Below, piece by piece: positions 15,228 through 24,455 of a stretch of DNA of 64,000 bases. The notes below the pieces were generated by a model. That model made no database searches, was not told the DNA's origin, and saw only the letters and a list, made by a program, of their open reading frames with translations. The stretch is from Paenibacillus_E sp040812395 (GTDB taxonomy: Bacteria; Bacillota; Bacilli; Paenibacillales; NBRC-103111): contig NZ_JBFNXH010000001.1 of NCBI RefSeq assembly GCF_040812395.1, positions 310,001 through 374,000 on the forward strand, in the 5' to 3' direction. Each line of letters opens with the position of its first letter. The stretch's first letter is position 1. Position numbers and translations under genes: made by a program.

Positions 15228-17255
15228 TTAAAGAGTTTCTCTCTTTTCTTCATCATTAATTCCCGGCAAGATAAGTTTCATCTCCTCCCAATCGTCACTA
15301 TGAAGCGTGATCTCTTGGCAGCCTTCCACTCCCCTTAACGTCCAGCCAGAACGTTCTTCGTGAATGGCTTTGGGAATGACGGAGCGATCCCTCCCTTGTT
15401 GACGAAGCTGCAAGCGGCTATTCCACTCAATCGCTTTCCGAATCATTTCTTTGCGCGTAGACCCGTGATAGTCCCTGAACTCCTTTAACCATAAGGGAGG
15501 AATATCCCCCATATTCGGATACAAATCATCACAGTTGGGCAATTCCCGCTCTATGTCATACAACTGAAGTGAATCACGGGAATAAAACAAACCCTGCGGC
15601 TTGGCTTTAATTGTGTCCGGTTCTGATAGATCGTCCTTATTTAAGAAAGCAGTTTTAGTCCTGGCATCCTGTCCTGCAGCTCGCCGCGGATGATACCCAA
15701 TCTGATCTAAAACCTTTTTAACTGTAGGAAGATGCTCAGGTTGGATAATGAAATCCAATGCGCCCAACCTATTTTGCAAAAAAGGACTGCTCTTTTCATT
15801 CCTGATAAGCGCATCAGCTATATCGGAGGACTCGCACCGGAGCAGGGTTACCTCTTCCACATATAGTTTGCCGGCTTGCCTCCCCCATTGCTGCAAGGTC
15901 ATCGAGAGATGTTCGGGCACGCCGTAGCAAGCATGTGTTTGTAGAATGTGAAGAATGTATTCGCTCTTCATTCCGCTTTCTATCGCGCGGTGAAAGCTAT
16001 CTTTCGTCATCCGATACGTCCGGACGAGATCGGAGGTTTGAAGTTCGGCGAAAGCCGCAATTTCCCATTCAAGATGATGCGGGACGTCGGGAGGCAGCAG
16101 CAGCTCGAAATCGGGTTGTACATATAGATTTGGTTGGACAAGGGAAGAAGTCTCCAGGCAGTCCTCGCAATTTTCTCTCGTTGATTCATTTGCAGGACCT
16201 TTTGCAATCTGCCATCGGAACCACATAAGGCCTTGTTCATCCTTTGCAAGCTCCAGCCAACCGAAAAGGCATAGAGGCTCTATCCATTGCTCCATAAGCC
16301 CTTTATAAATGGCTTCCTGATTCATCTTGGGGCTTGCAGCAAGGATGCAGCTAGCAATTCCTGAAACAACATCCTCCAGCCGATACCAGAGATGGCTTGC
16401 GGTCTGGTCCATTAGCAAAATTCCATGCTGCAACCAAACTGGTGCAGGCATCACCAATTGTCGCCATATCCCGTATAGATGAGCTTGCTGCTCTTCATAG
16501 GGGGTGTGCAGCCACTGAAAGAGCATAGGCCTGTTAATCTGGTAATGAGTACCTTCATGCATGAAAATTTGGAGACGGATGGCCATTTCAAGCAAAATGG
16601 CTGTTCCTTCGTTATACACATCTCGAAAGGCATAAGAAAGCCCCGCGGCAATCATCGTCTGCGGAGGTATGACGAGGTGGTCTGACAGCTTTTGCAGCTG
16701 TTTTTTATGCAGGGTTCCTTTGGCTGTCAAGGTCAGCGGTGTCTGCTGATAACTAGCCACAAGAAAATGAAACAATTGCTGAGCTATCCCTCTTGGGTTG
16801 GCAGAGGCTGTCTCCTGCAGGATCAATCCACTTTCTTCCGCGAGGGTCTGAAGCCTGATTTCTGGGTTCAGGAGAGGAGCCCATACCCTAAATCCATCCT
16901 CAGGCAGCGCAAATAGCTGTTCTCCCCACGCCTTGCGAAACGCTGCGATGACCCCAGACCTTCTCAGACCTGTAAGTGCCATTTTCACTTCCGCGCCTGA
17001 CAACAGGTGCCCCGCCTGCTGATCTAACTTCTCTTGGGTAAATGGCTCTGATCCAAAAGCGGATACGATGAGGTGAAGCGTTTGTGTTTCAGCCTTTGAC
17101 ATATGTCTCTGCAACAATGTTCTAAGATGGGGTTCATCTGTCAGAAGCGTCCATAGCTCCTTCCCTTGCTCAATCCACGGTCTGCACCATACCTGTTCGT
17201 AAATCAGCTCCCGTAAAGGCTCAGACATTTTCTTGACAATGTGCTCGTACCTCAT
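15228..17255 (-). CDS. Helicase-associated protein with XPB/Ssl2-like C-terminal domain
   Basis: 675-residue protein of the group annotated as helicase-associated, with a PF13625-type region at about 375-525: VQPDFELLLPPDVP, TYRMTKDSFHRAIESGM, YGVPEHLSMTLQQWGRQAG. No Walker motifs, so it is not itself an ATPase. The N-terminal half is helical with winged-helix character (LTGLRRSGVIAAFR). Its ATG overlaps the stop of the XPB-type helicase by ATGA, so the two are made together and probably act together in DNA repair. Role inferred only from context and family. Three C-terminal segments are rich in charged residues. Confidence 0.82.
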   Translation of the reverse strand: MRYEHIVKKMSEPLRELIYEQVWCRPWIEQGKELWTLLTDEPHLRTLLQRHMSKAETQTLHLIVSAFGSEPFTQEKLDQQAGHLLSGAEVKMALTGLRRSGVIAAFRKAWGEQLFALPEDGFRVWAPLLNPEIRLQTLAEESGLILQETASANPRGIAQQLFHFLVASYQQTPLTLTAKGTLHKKQLQKLSDHLVIPPQTMIAAGLSYAFRDVYNEGTAILLEMAIRLQIFMHEGTHYQINRPMLFQWLHTPYEEQQAHLYGIWRQLVMPAPVWLQHGILLMDQTASHLWYRLEDVVSGIASCILAASPKMNQEAIYKGLMEQWIEPLCLFGWLELAKDEQGLMWFRWQIAKGPANESTRENCEDCLETSSLVQPNLYVQPDFELLLPPDVPHHLEWEIAAFAELQTSDLVRTYRMTKDSFHRAIESGMKSEYILHILQTHACYGVPEHLSMTLQQWGRQAGKLYVEEVTLLRCESSDIADALIRNEKSSPFLQNRLGALDFIIQPEHLPTVKKVLDQIGYHPRRAAGQDARTKTAFLNKDDLSEPDTIKAKPQGLFYSRDSLQLYDIERELPNCDDLYPNMGDIPPLWLKEFRDYHGSTRKEMIRKAIEWNSRLQLRQQGRDRSVIPKAIHEERSGWTLRGVEGCQEITLHSDDWEEMKLILPGINDEEKRETL

Positions 17256-18964
17256 CTTTGTTCTCCTTCCTCCTGCAGCTGTTCAGAGCCCCAAGGGCTT
17301 ATGCAATATTGATAACCTTGCTCAACGAGGAACAGCTGTCGCTTGATTGCGAAATCCTGTTCCTTCGTATCCTCGCTAATGAGTGTGTAGAACACAGCTG
17401 AGTTGGCACCGCTTCGTTTGGGACGAAGAATTCGCCCCAGTCGCTGCGCTTCCTCTTGTCTGGATCCATAGCTGCCAGAAACCTGGATGGCAACTGCAGC
17501 ATCAGGCAAATCCACAGCAAAATTAGCAACTTTCGAAACGATCAAGAGCGACAGACTTCCTTCCTTAAAACACTGATACAGTTTCTCACGCTCATCATGC
17601 GCCATCCTGCCACTGATTAAAGGAGCGCCCGTGTGTGCTGCAATTTGTTCGAGTTGATCAATATATTGACCAATGACTAATATTTGCTCGGACGCATGCA
17701 AGCGGAGCAAATGATCAATCGCTTCCTGCTTGGCGGCATTTTCTCCGGCAATTCGAAACTGCTGCCTGCTGCCAGACATCCCGTACCGATCGCGATCTGG
17801 CTCGGATAGCGGGACTCGAATTTCCCGGCAAGTTACCTTCGCAAGCCATCCCTTGGACTCGAGCTCCTTCCATGCCATCTCATACCTCTTGGGACCTACG
17901 AGAGAGAATACGTCTTCTTCCCGGCCGTCTTCGCGTATTAAGGTAGCCGTTAAGCCAAGCCTGCGGGTTGCTTGAATATCCGCCGTAGCACGAAATACGG
18001 GTGCTGGCAACAGATGGACCTCGTCGTAAATGATCAATCCCCATTCTCTTTCATTAAATAAACGCATATGGAAAAACTCCTCATCCTTCCTCCCACGATG
18101 CGTTAATATCTGATACGTCGCTATTGTAATCGGCCTCACATCTTTACAAGTTCCGTTATACTCGCCAACCTGTTCCTCTGTCAGCCCTGTTTTCTCCAAA
18201 ATTTCTCGCTTCCACTGACGCACCGATGTCACATTGGACGTAAGAATGAGTGTTGCGCAGTTGCATTGGGCCATTGCGGCAATACCAATGACCGTCTTCC
18301 CCGCCCCGCAAGGCAGCACCAATACGCCGCTGCCCAAACTTCTGCCATCTCCAATACGCCCAAAAGCATCAACAGCCTGCTTCTGATAATCGCGCAGCTG
18401 AAACGGAGTTTCGACCTGACTGCTATGATCGTTAAGCGAAATATCCACATATTCCCCGCTGCGATAGTCGGCCAAATCCTCAACTGGATACCCCAGTTTC
18501 GTAAGCTCCTGTTTCAAAAGCCCTCGATTAGCGGGCGAAACAGCAATAGCCCGTTCGCCCCGGGTATCTTGCAAATAACTTTGCATCTCATCCAGCAGAG
18601 AGATTTCTTTTAGTACAACCGTATCGTCACTGACAAGGTACAGCTCATGTCCGACGTTTTCCATACGCAGCAGGCCATAGCGCTTTAAATATTTCCGGAT
18701 GCTGCTTAATACCGCAGAAGGCACGCCAAATTTGGCATAGTGTTGCAAAAAGAGAGTCATTTCTCCGATCGGCATCCCTGCGGCAGCAGCATTCCACAGT
18801 GATAATGGCGTTATGCGATATGTATGAAGATGTTCAGGGCTTTTGATCAAATCAGCAAACCGGGAAAGTGTGCTTCGTACGGTTTCGAATTCAGGATGAT
18901 GTGTCTCTAGCAGCACAGACAAATCGCTTTGCACAATCATAGGCTGAGCAGGATTCCCATTCAT
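17252..18964 (-). CDS. XPB-type superfamily 2 DNA helicase
   Basis: 570-residue helicase of the XPB/Rad25 family. In order: an N-terminal damage-recognition-like domain (1-180), Q-type RDYQKQAV (about 191), Walker A PCGAGKT (218-224), DEVH (314-317), TATLIRED (339-346) with the R-E-D triplet that XPB uses, and motif VI RLGRILRP near residue 500. Bacterial XPB proteins unwind DNA 3' to 5' and are thought to serve in repair. The ATG follows an intergenic gap of 127 bases shared with the divergent nuclease gene. The next gene overlaps by 4 bases. Note it is not the RecG or MrfA type. Confidence 0.9.
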   Translation of the reverse strand: MNGNPAQPMIVQSDLSVLLETHHPEFETVRSTLSRFADLIKSPEHLHTYRITPLSLWNAAAAGMPIGEMTLFLQHYAKFGVPSAVLSSIRKYLKRYGLLRMENVGHELYLVSDDTVVLKEISLLDEMQSYLQDTRGERAIAVSPANRGLLKQELTKLGYPVEDLADYRSGEYVDISLNDHSSQVETPFQLRDYQKQAVDAFGRIGDGRSLGSGVLVLPCGAGKTVIGIAAMAQCNCATLILTSNVTSVRQWKREILEKTGLTEEQVGEYNGTCKDVRPITIATYQILTHRGRKDEEFFHMRLFNEREWGLIIYDEVHLLPAPVFRATADIQATRRLGLTATLIREDGREEDVFSLVGPKRYEMAWKELESKGWLAKVTCREIRVPLSEPDRDRYGMSGSRQQFRIAGENAAKQEAIDHLLRLHASEQILVIGQYIDQLEQIAAHTGAPLISGRMAHDEREKLYQCFKEGSLSLLIVSKVANFAVDLPDAAVAIQVSGSYGSRQEEAQRLGRILRPKRSGANSAVFYTLISEDTKEQDFAIKRQLFLVEQGYQYCISPWGSEQLQEEGEQR

Positions 18965-19091
18965 TTGTGTCTACCTCGCTTCATACGTTGTTGCTTTTTC
19001 CTAGTATGAAAGGAAAGCTCTTGATTTAAACATCGCTCCCGTGCTAACGTCAATCGTGATGCACAAGTCAAACTTAAAAGGGAGAAGCAGC

Positions 19092-19601
19092 ATGCGTACA
19101 TGGATCATTGTTCTCAGTCTGTTCATGATGTTCTCAATTACAGCAGGATGCGCCAGCAAACCGACATCTTCAACCGGCCGGGAACGCGTTACAGTAGAGC
19201 GCATCGTAGACGGTGACACGTTTGAGGCAACATTGAAAGGAAAGAAAGAAAAAGTGCGGTTAATCGGTGTGGATACGCCAGAAACGAAGAAGCCGAATAC
19301 GCCTGTCATGTTTTATGGCAAAGAGGCAAGCGCCTATACGAAAAAACGATTGGAGAAACAAACGGTCGAACTCGAATACGATGTGGAGAAAAAAGATCGA
19401 TATGACCGCATCCTTGCCTATGTGTGGATCGGGGATGAGCTATTAAACCGCACGCTTATACAAGAGGGTTATGCCCGAATGGCTACTTTTCCGCCGAACG
19501 TCAAATACGTTGACGCCTTTAAGAAAGACCAAGAAGAAGCTCGCAATAAAAAGAAAGGTTTGTGGAAGGATTACGAACATGCCTTCGATACGAAGAAGTA
19601 G
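19092..19601 (+). CDS. Secreted lipoprotein thermonuclease (SNase family)
   Basis: 169-residue nuclease with a lipoprotein signal: a hydrophobic segment and lipobox ending ITAGC, so it is likely anchored to the outer face of the membrane. The SNase domain follows: VDGDTFEA (about 42), RLIGVDTPET with the catalytic Arg, GKEAS, DRYDRILAYVW with the second Arg, and ARMATFPPN. It should cleave DNA and RNA with Ca2+. The ATG at 19092 has GGGAGAAG at 5-10 bases; an upstream in-frame start is excluded because it would bury the signal peptide. Confidence 0.92.
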   Translation: MRTWIIVLSLFMMFSITAGCASKPTSSTGRERVTVERIVDGDTFEATLKGKKEKVRLIGVDTPETKKPNTPVMFYGKEASAYTKKRLEKQTVELEYDVEKKDRYDRILAYVWIGDELLNRTLIQEGYARMATFPPNVKYVDAFKKDQEEARNKKKGLWKDYEHAFDTKK

Positions 19602-19724
19602 CAGCTTACCGCGGAGGCAGTCATTATTGCTCTTATATGAATGCAAAAAAGGGCAGAGAGCGGAATCGCCGCTACACTACCCGAGGTTTAAGGAGCTGCC
19701 TTGCCTTTAGTTGCCCTGAACAGA

Positions 19725-20798
19725 CTATTCTACCCGTACGGCTTGCTGTTGGGCCAGCAAACAAAGCTCTGCCGCCTTGAACGCATGCTCCTGCGTCATT
19801 GCATTTTCTGTACGATGCAAACAATCTAGAATCAATTGGCCGAAGAATGGAAAGCCTACTTGCCCACGCAGGCTGTAGTGCTTTTCGCCTTGCTGGTTAA
19901 CCAAATAGAGGTGATCCCCTGCTGCATCCCGTGCGATATCAATATATTTCCGCAGCTCTATATAGCCTTCCGTCCCCAAGATAAGGGTACGTCCATCTCC
20001 CCATGTACCGAGACCCTTCGGCGTCAACCAATCCACGCGGAAATAGTTCGTTGCTCCATTGTCGCCAATCAGCGTGGCATCGCCGTAATCCTCAAGCTCC
20101 GGATACTCCTTGCTGTTGTAATTCGCCACTTTACTGCTTGCAATTTTCGCATCCTTACACCCTGCGTAATAGAGAAATTGTTCGATCTGATGACTCCCGA
20201 TATCGCATAGAATCCCGCCGTAATTGTCTTTCTTGAAAAACCAGTCTGGCCGAGACGGCGCATTCAGACGATGCGGCCCAAGTCCCATCACTTGTACAAC
20301 ACGGCCGATTGCTCCTTCATGAATAAGCTGCCCTGCAAAAACGGCGCTCTCCACATGCAGCCGTTCACTGAAATACACAGCGTATTTCTTGCCAGTTTCA
20401 GTAACCTTCTTCTTTGCGGCAGCGAGCTGATCAATCGACGTAAAAGGCGTTTTATCCGTGAAATAATCCTTACCATGATCCATGACACGCATGCCTAATG
20501 CCCCGCGCTCTGAGGGAACTGCCGCCCCTGCAACAAGTCGGACCTCCGCATCCTGCAAAATTTGCTGCTCCGACGACGCCGCTTGAACTTGCGGATACGT
20601 CTTGCAGAACGCTTCCACCTTAGCGGGGTCTGGATCGTACACCCACTTCAGTTCTGCGCCTGCCTCCAGCAGACCATTGCACATGCCGTAGATGTGGCCG
20701 TGATCCAAGCCGATAGCCGAGAATATGAACTCTCCTTTATTCACAACCGCATTCGGCTTTCCTATTGGCGCGTAATTCATGCCATCGCTCTTCTGCAT
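19725..20798 (-). CDS. Gfo/Idh/MocA family oxidoreductase
   Basis: 357-residue NAD(P)-dependent oxidoreductase of the Gfo/Idh/MocA group. The Rossmann start IFSAIGLDHGHI replaces the usual GxGxxG by a less standard motif. The substrate-domain patterns DKTPFTSIDQL and CDIGSHQIEQFLYY are visible. These enzymes act on sugars, inositols or their derivatives. It lies 55 bases after a second member of the family on the same strand, and the pair probably acts in one carbohydrate pathway; the substrate is unknown. The start has GGGAG 8 bases upstream. The altered nucleotide motif makes cofactor binding less certain. Confidence 0.86.
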   Translation of the reverse strand: MQKSDGMNYAPIGKPNAVVNKGEFIFSAIGLDHGHIYGMCNGLLEAGAELKWVYDPDPAKVEAFCKTYPQVQAASSEQQILQDAEVRLVAGAAVPSERGALGMRVMDHGKDYFTDKTPFTSIDQLAAAKKKVTETGKKYAVYFSERLHVESAVFAGQLIHEGAIGRVVQVMGLGPHRLNAPSRPDWFFKKDNYGGILCDIGSHQIEQFLYYAGCKDAKIASSKVANYNSKEYPELEDYGDATLIGDNGATNYFRVDWLTPKGLGTWGDGRTLILGTEGYIELRKYIDIARDAAGDHLYLVNQQGEKHYSLRGQVGFPFFGQLILDCLHRTENAMTQEHAFKAAELCLLAQQQAVRVE

Positions 20799-20853
20799 TC
20801 GTTAACACTCCCAACCATTTAAGTTTATTCGTTGATCTGCTGCTCGCTCGCTA

Positions 20854-22002
20854 CTATACGTCGAGGGTTTGATAAACGGATTCTTTCTTGGCCTTCGACT
20901 GATTGATCTGCTCCTGCAGGTGTTGCTCGAATAATTCTTCATCAATCGGCAGATCCACCCAGTTATCCGTCCATGTCGAGAGCAGCATTGCATTGGAAAG
21001 CATCAGCCCTTTAATGCCTTCTTCACCTGGAGCAACGAGTGGGGTTCCGTGGAGAATAGCATCAACCCAGTTTTGAGTTATGCCTTTATGTCCAGTCTCT
21101 TGACCTTCAATTGGAATTTCGCATTTCCAGCATTCCGGCTGTCCGAAACCGCCAGTGAATGTTTCATTGAACTCTCTTTCAGATACACGCAGGCGCCAGA
21201 ATGTCAGCTTCCCGTCCTCGATGACAATTTTGCCGCGATCTCCGGAAAGCTCAAAACGATTCGTCCCAGGCGCTTCACCCGTTGTGGTCACGAACAGGCC
21301 TGTGGCTCCGTTTTCATACTCTACGAAAGCAGTTACATCATCTTCCACTTCAATATCGCGATGTTTGCCGAAGTAGCAGAAAGCACGCACTCGTTTCGGC
21401 ATCATATCAATCGTCCACTGCCATAAATCCAACTGATGCGGATCTTGATTAATGAGGACGCCTCCGCCTTCACCTGCCCATGTTGCACGCCAGCCGCCTG
21501 AATTATAGTAGCTTTGCGAGCGATACCAATTCGTAATAATCCAATTCGTTCTGCGGATTTCGCCGAGTTCGCCGGAAGCTACAAGATCCTTTAGTTTTTT
21601 ATAAAGCGGATTCGTCCTCTGATTGTACATCATGCTGAAAATTTCACCGGATATTTTCGCGGCATCATTCATTTCACGAACTTGCTTGGTGTAAACGCCT
21701 GCCGGTTTCTCGCATAGGACATGAAGACCGCTGCGGAACGCCTTAATCGCTACCTCCGGATGATCGTAATGCGGCGTTGCAATCAGAACTCCGTCGATGG
21801 CAGCCGAAGCAAAGAAATCGTCAAGATTATCAAATAATAGAACGCTTTCGCCCAAATTTTCCTTAGCCCACTTTAAACGGTCGGGCCTCATTTCGCAGAC
21901 GGCCGTCAAAGCAGCTCCCTTTACTTCCTGATTCACCAAATATTTAGCATGTCCAGTTCCCATATTGCCAAGACCAATGATACCGATCCGTACTTTTTCC
22001 AT
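20854..22002 (-). CDS. Gfo/Idh/MocA family oxidoreductase
   Basis: 382-residue NAD(P)-dependent dehydrogenase. The Rossmann motif IIGLGNMGTGHAKYL is at the N terminus. VLCEKPAGV (the EKP signature) and GVLINQDPHQLDLWQW follow, with typical substrate-domain residues. The ATG at 22002 has AAGGTG 9 bases upstream; nine extra in-frame codons upstream lack a ribosome site. It precedes the second family member on the same strand by 55 bases. No transporter or regulator adjoins, so the sugar or cyclitol substrate cannot be told. The two proteins differ in length and in nucleotide motif, so they are not a recent duplication. Confidence 0.9.
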   Translation of the reverse strand: MEKVRIGIIGLGNMGTGHAKYLVNQEVKGAALTAVCEMRPDRLKWAKENLGESVLLFDNLDDFFASAAIDGVLIATPHYDHPEVAIKAFRSGLHVLCEKPAGVYTKQVREMNDAAKISGEIFSMMYNQRTNPLYKKLKDLVASGELGEIRRTNWIITNWYRSQSYYNSGGWRATWAGEGGGVLINQDPHQLDLWQWTIDMMPKRVRAFCYFGKHRDIEVEDDVTAFVEYENGATGLFVTTTGEAPGTNRFELSGDRGKIVIEDGKLTFWRLRVSEREFNETFTGGFGQPECWKCEIPIEGQETGHKGITQNWVDAILHGTPLVAPGEEGIKGLMLSNAMLLSTWTDNWVDLPIDEELFEQHLQEQINQSKAKKESVYQTLDV

Positions 22003-22127
22003 ATCAAATTCACCTTTTTCTTGTGGCATCGAATTGATGATTACGCTATCACTTTAGCATATTTAAGCCGTATCATCTTGTCGCAGATTGACCACCTTAT
22101 TGCGAACTTTGACAGTTGCTAGCATTC

Positions 22128-22168
22128 AAAAAAAAACCCACCTATTCCCTCGAAGAGGTAACAGATGG
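22128..22168 (-). terminator. Intrinsic terminator of the CBS gene
   Basis: On the minus strand a 12-bp imperfect stem (CCATCTGTTACC pairing with GGGAATAGGTGG) is followed by nine T, 11 bases after the CBS gene stop. Confidence 0.85.
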
Positions 22169-22179
22169 TATCCGTGCGA

Positions 22180-22623
22180 TTATTTACTTCCAACAGGCGT
22201 CTTATGATCCGAAGAAATTCGGCTCAAAGCCTCACCGGCCTCATTTTCGAAATTGCCTCTCACAGCGAGATCGCCAATGGCCACTACACCTATGAGCTCG
22301 CCATTTTCTACGACTGGCAAACGCCGCACTTGCTCTTTGGCCATTATCTTGGCCGCCTCATCAACGGAAGTATTGGCTTCTATCGTAGCGATGTCTTTCG
22401 TAATGACTTCATCCACCGCGGTTGATCCGGATCTTTTCTCGGCATAGCCGCGGACGACCAAGTCACGGTCGGTGACGACACCAATTAATTTCTTCCCTTC
22501 AACGACAGGCACGAAACCTATATCGTGCTTCTTCATTTTCAATGCAATTTCGTAAACATTGTCCTGCAAGGTAACCGTAACGCAATCTTTCGCCATAATT
22601 TCTTTGACTGTTTTTCCTGCCAT
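22180..22623 (-). CDS. CBS-domain pair protein
   Basis: 147-residue protein made of two CBS domains, residues 3-60 (IMAKDCVTV, VVEGKKLIGVVTDRDLV) and 70-130 (DIATIEANTSVDEAAKIM, VVENGELIGVVAIGDLAV). Tandem CBS domains bind adenine nucleotides and sense energy status. The B. subtilis protein of similar form is YhcV; I do not assign the symbol. The ATG at 22623 has AAGGAGG 9 bases upstream, so the 19 upstream in-frame codons are excluded. It lies 98 bases after the M20 amidohydrolase gene on the same strand. No ACT domain, so it is not AcuB. Confidence 0.9.
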   Translation of the reverse strand: MAGKTVKEIMAKDCVTVTLQDNVYEIALKMKKHDIGFVPVVEGKKLIGVVTDRDLVVRGYAEKRSGSTAVDEVITKDIATIEANTSVDEAAKIMAKEQVRRLPVVENGELIGVVAIGDLAVRGNFENEAGEALSRISSDHKTPVGSK

Positions 22624-22721
22624 ATTCAATTTCCTCCTTAGGTTTTCGGGTAGAAAAACCGGCTTCAAAAGCTTTAGCAAGCAGCTTCAACGATAGCCTC
22701 TGTCGAAAAAGGAGAAAACAT

Positions 22722-23891
22722 TCATGCCATATAATCCAAAGCCATACCTAAAAGCAGACGAGCCGCGTTCAGCATAGAACGCTCATCGATATCGAATTTA
22801 GGATGATGATGCGGGTGAATAATACCGGCTTCTACGTTTCCAGCGCCTACGAACATATAACAGCCTGGACGATGGTGCAAATAATAGGAGAAGTCTTCGC
22901 CGGCCATAATAAGAGGAGATTCGTGAACAAACGCTTCGCCGAACAATGAAGTTCCTACTTTGAAGAACCGTTCTGCTTCATTGGCATCGTTCACGACGGG
23001 CGGATACCCCATTTTGTAGTCAAAACCGTAGGTAGCTTGGAACATGTTGCAGGTCGAATCGACCATTCTCTCCATACGAGCCTTCACATCTTTTTGCAAT
23101 TCCGGGTTAAACGTTCTTACCGTCCCTGTCAGTGTGCTCGTCTCAGCAATCACATTGAAGCTGGAACCTGCATGAAAAGACCCGATACTTACTACGCAAG
23201 GCTCGATCGGATCCACACTGCGACTCACAATCGACTGGAGATTCACGACCAATTGAGAAGCTACATGAATACTATCTATCGCCTGATGCGGCAATCCGCC
23301 ATGACCGCCTTTTCCTTGAATGCGGATAATGAACTCATCGGGAGCTGCCATCATTGGACCTGCTTTGGCATAAACATGGCCGACAGGGAAAGGCGTCCAC
23401 AAATGTACACCGAAAACAGCATCTACACCGTCAAGCGCCCCATCTTGGATCATTGCATTAGCGCCTCCGGGCGTTGTCTCTTCCGCATGTTGAAAAAGGA
23501 ACAACAGGTTCCCTTTCAACTGGTCGCGATGTTGAGAAGCCACTTTAGCGACGCCTAGCAGCGTCGATGTGTGTGCATCGTGCCCGCAGGCATGCATGAC
23601 ACCTTGGACAAGTGACGAATATTCGCATTTTTTTTCATCTTGAATCGGAAGTGCATCCATGTCAGCGCGAAGGGCAACCGTAGGTCCATTATCGGCACCG
23701 CGGAGCAAGCCGACAACGCCATTGCCTCCAACTTGCGTCCGCACTTCGATGCCCCAGCTTCTCAAATGGGCAGCTACAAACTCAGCCGTACGATATTCTT
23801 GAAATGAAAGCTCGGGGTTTTGGTGTAAGTGCCGTCTCCACCCAACCATTTCTTCATAACATTGCCGCAATTCGTTCTCCAATATGCTCAT
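22722..23891 (-). CDS. M20 family amidohydrolase (aminoacylase / hippurate hydrolase type)
   Basis: 389-residue zinc peptidase-like amidohydrolase. The metal ligands are in HACGHDAHTSTLLG (near residue 102-115) and HAEETTPGG (about 140), with the closing MAGEDFSYYL and HHPKFDID. The lid/dimer domain contains GKGGHGGLPHQ. Enzymes of this group remove N-acyl groups from amino acids or open amide bonds of small molecules. Which substrate is used cannot be read. The start follows GGATTTTCC and is weakly supported, but MSILENELRQ is a common start. It lies upstream of the CBS gene on the minus strand. Confidence 0.9.
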   Translation of the reverse strand: MSILENELRQCYEEMVGWRRHLHQNPELSFQEYRTAEFVAAHLRSWGIEVRTQVGGNGVVGLLRGADNGPTVALRADMDALPIQDEKKCEYSSLVQGVMHACGHDAHTSTLLGVAKVASQHRDQLKGNLLFLFQHAEETTPGGANAMIQDGALDGVDAVFGVHLWTPFPVGHVYAKAGPMMAAPDEFIIRIQGKGGHGGLPHQAIDSIHVASQLVVNLQSIVSRSVDPIEPCVVSIGSFHAGSSFNVIAETSTLTGTVRTFNPELQKDVKARMERMVDSTCNMFQATYGFDYKMGYPPVVNDANEAERFFKVGTSLFGEAFVHESPLIMAGEDFSYYLHHRPGCYMFVGAGNVEAGIIHPHHHPKFDIDERSMLNAARLLLGMALDYMA

Positions 23892-24025
23892 AAGGAAAAT
23901 CCTCCGCTATCCATGTTCTCACTTTTCTCTTTACTGCTTGTGTTAGAACCTATTCTATCAAATTCTGTCGTGCGTTTCATCAGTAAAGTGCCATCAAATA
24001 TTAGAAATTACAGTCAGCTATCGAC

Positions 24026-24054
24026 TTGCAGAACCTTTAGAAACATACTATCAT
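24026..24054 (+). promoter_or_regulatory. Candidate sigma-A promoter for yugN-ftsW
   Basis: TTGCAG at 24026-24031 and TATCAT at 24049-24054 are spaced by 17 bases and lie about 40 bases upstream of the GTG start of the YugN gene. Confidence 0.55.
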
Positions 24055-24094
24055 GAATAAAGAATGCATACGTACAATATGGAGGCGTTAAATA

Positions 24095-24442
24095 GTGATT
24101 ATTGAAACAACTGGCTTAAAAGGCCTGAAAAGCGATCTTGCTCATCTGGACGAAGTTACGACAAAGCTCGGATTCGTACGCTGGCAATGGGAATACACCC
24201 GTGCAACATATGATTTCAAAATGGAAGATACAGCCGGCAAAGCCGTTTACTTCTTGCGCGTTAACGCTCGCGTTGAGTCCGGCAAGCTCGAATCTCCATA
24301 TGCCATCCTGTTTCTGGAAGATGCATACATAGGAAGAGAAACGTTCCCGCATGGTTTGGACTACAATTCGGAAATCCCAGCTTCCATCATGACACTCTCC
24401 AAACAAAAATTAGCTCAGTTGCAACACTTGCTAGCGGATTAA
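24095..24442 (+). CDS. YugN-like family protein
   Basis: 115-residue YugN-like (PF08868) protein of unknown function, conserved in Bacilli. The pattern of the family is visible as QWEYTRATYDFKM, VYFLRVNARV, LEDAYIGRETFPHGLDY and the closing LSKQKLAQLQHLL. It starts with GTG: GGAGG lies 9 bases upstream and no ATG is in range. It is followed after 13 bases by a FtsW/SpoVE-type gene, so the two are likely one unit. Whether it serves cell division is unknown; the coupling is only by position. Confidence 0.85.
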   Translation: MIIETTGLKGLKSDLAHLDEVTTKLGFVRWQWEYTRATYDFKMEDTAGKAVYFLRVNARVESGKLESPYAILFLEDAYIGRETFPHGLDYNSEIPASIMTLSKQKLAQLQHLLAD

Positions 24443-24455
24443 GCGGGGAGACGGC

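Noticed and set aside
22180..22623. CBS protein as the missing AcuB
   Set aside because: It has only two CBS domains and no ACT domain, and lies 20 kb from acuA.
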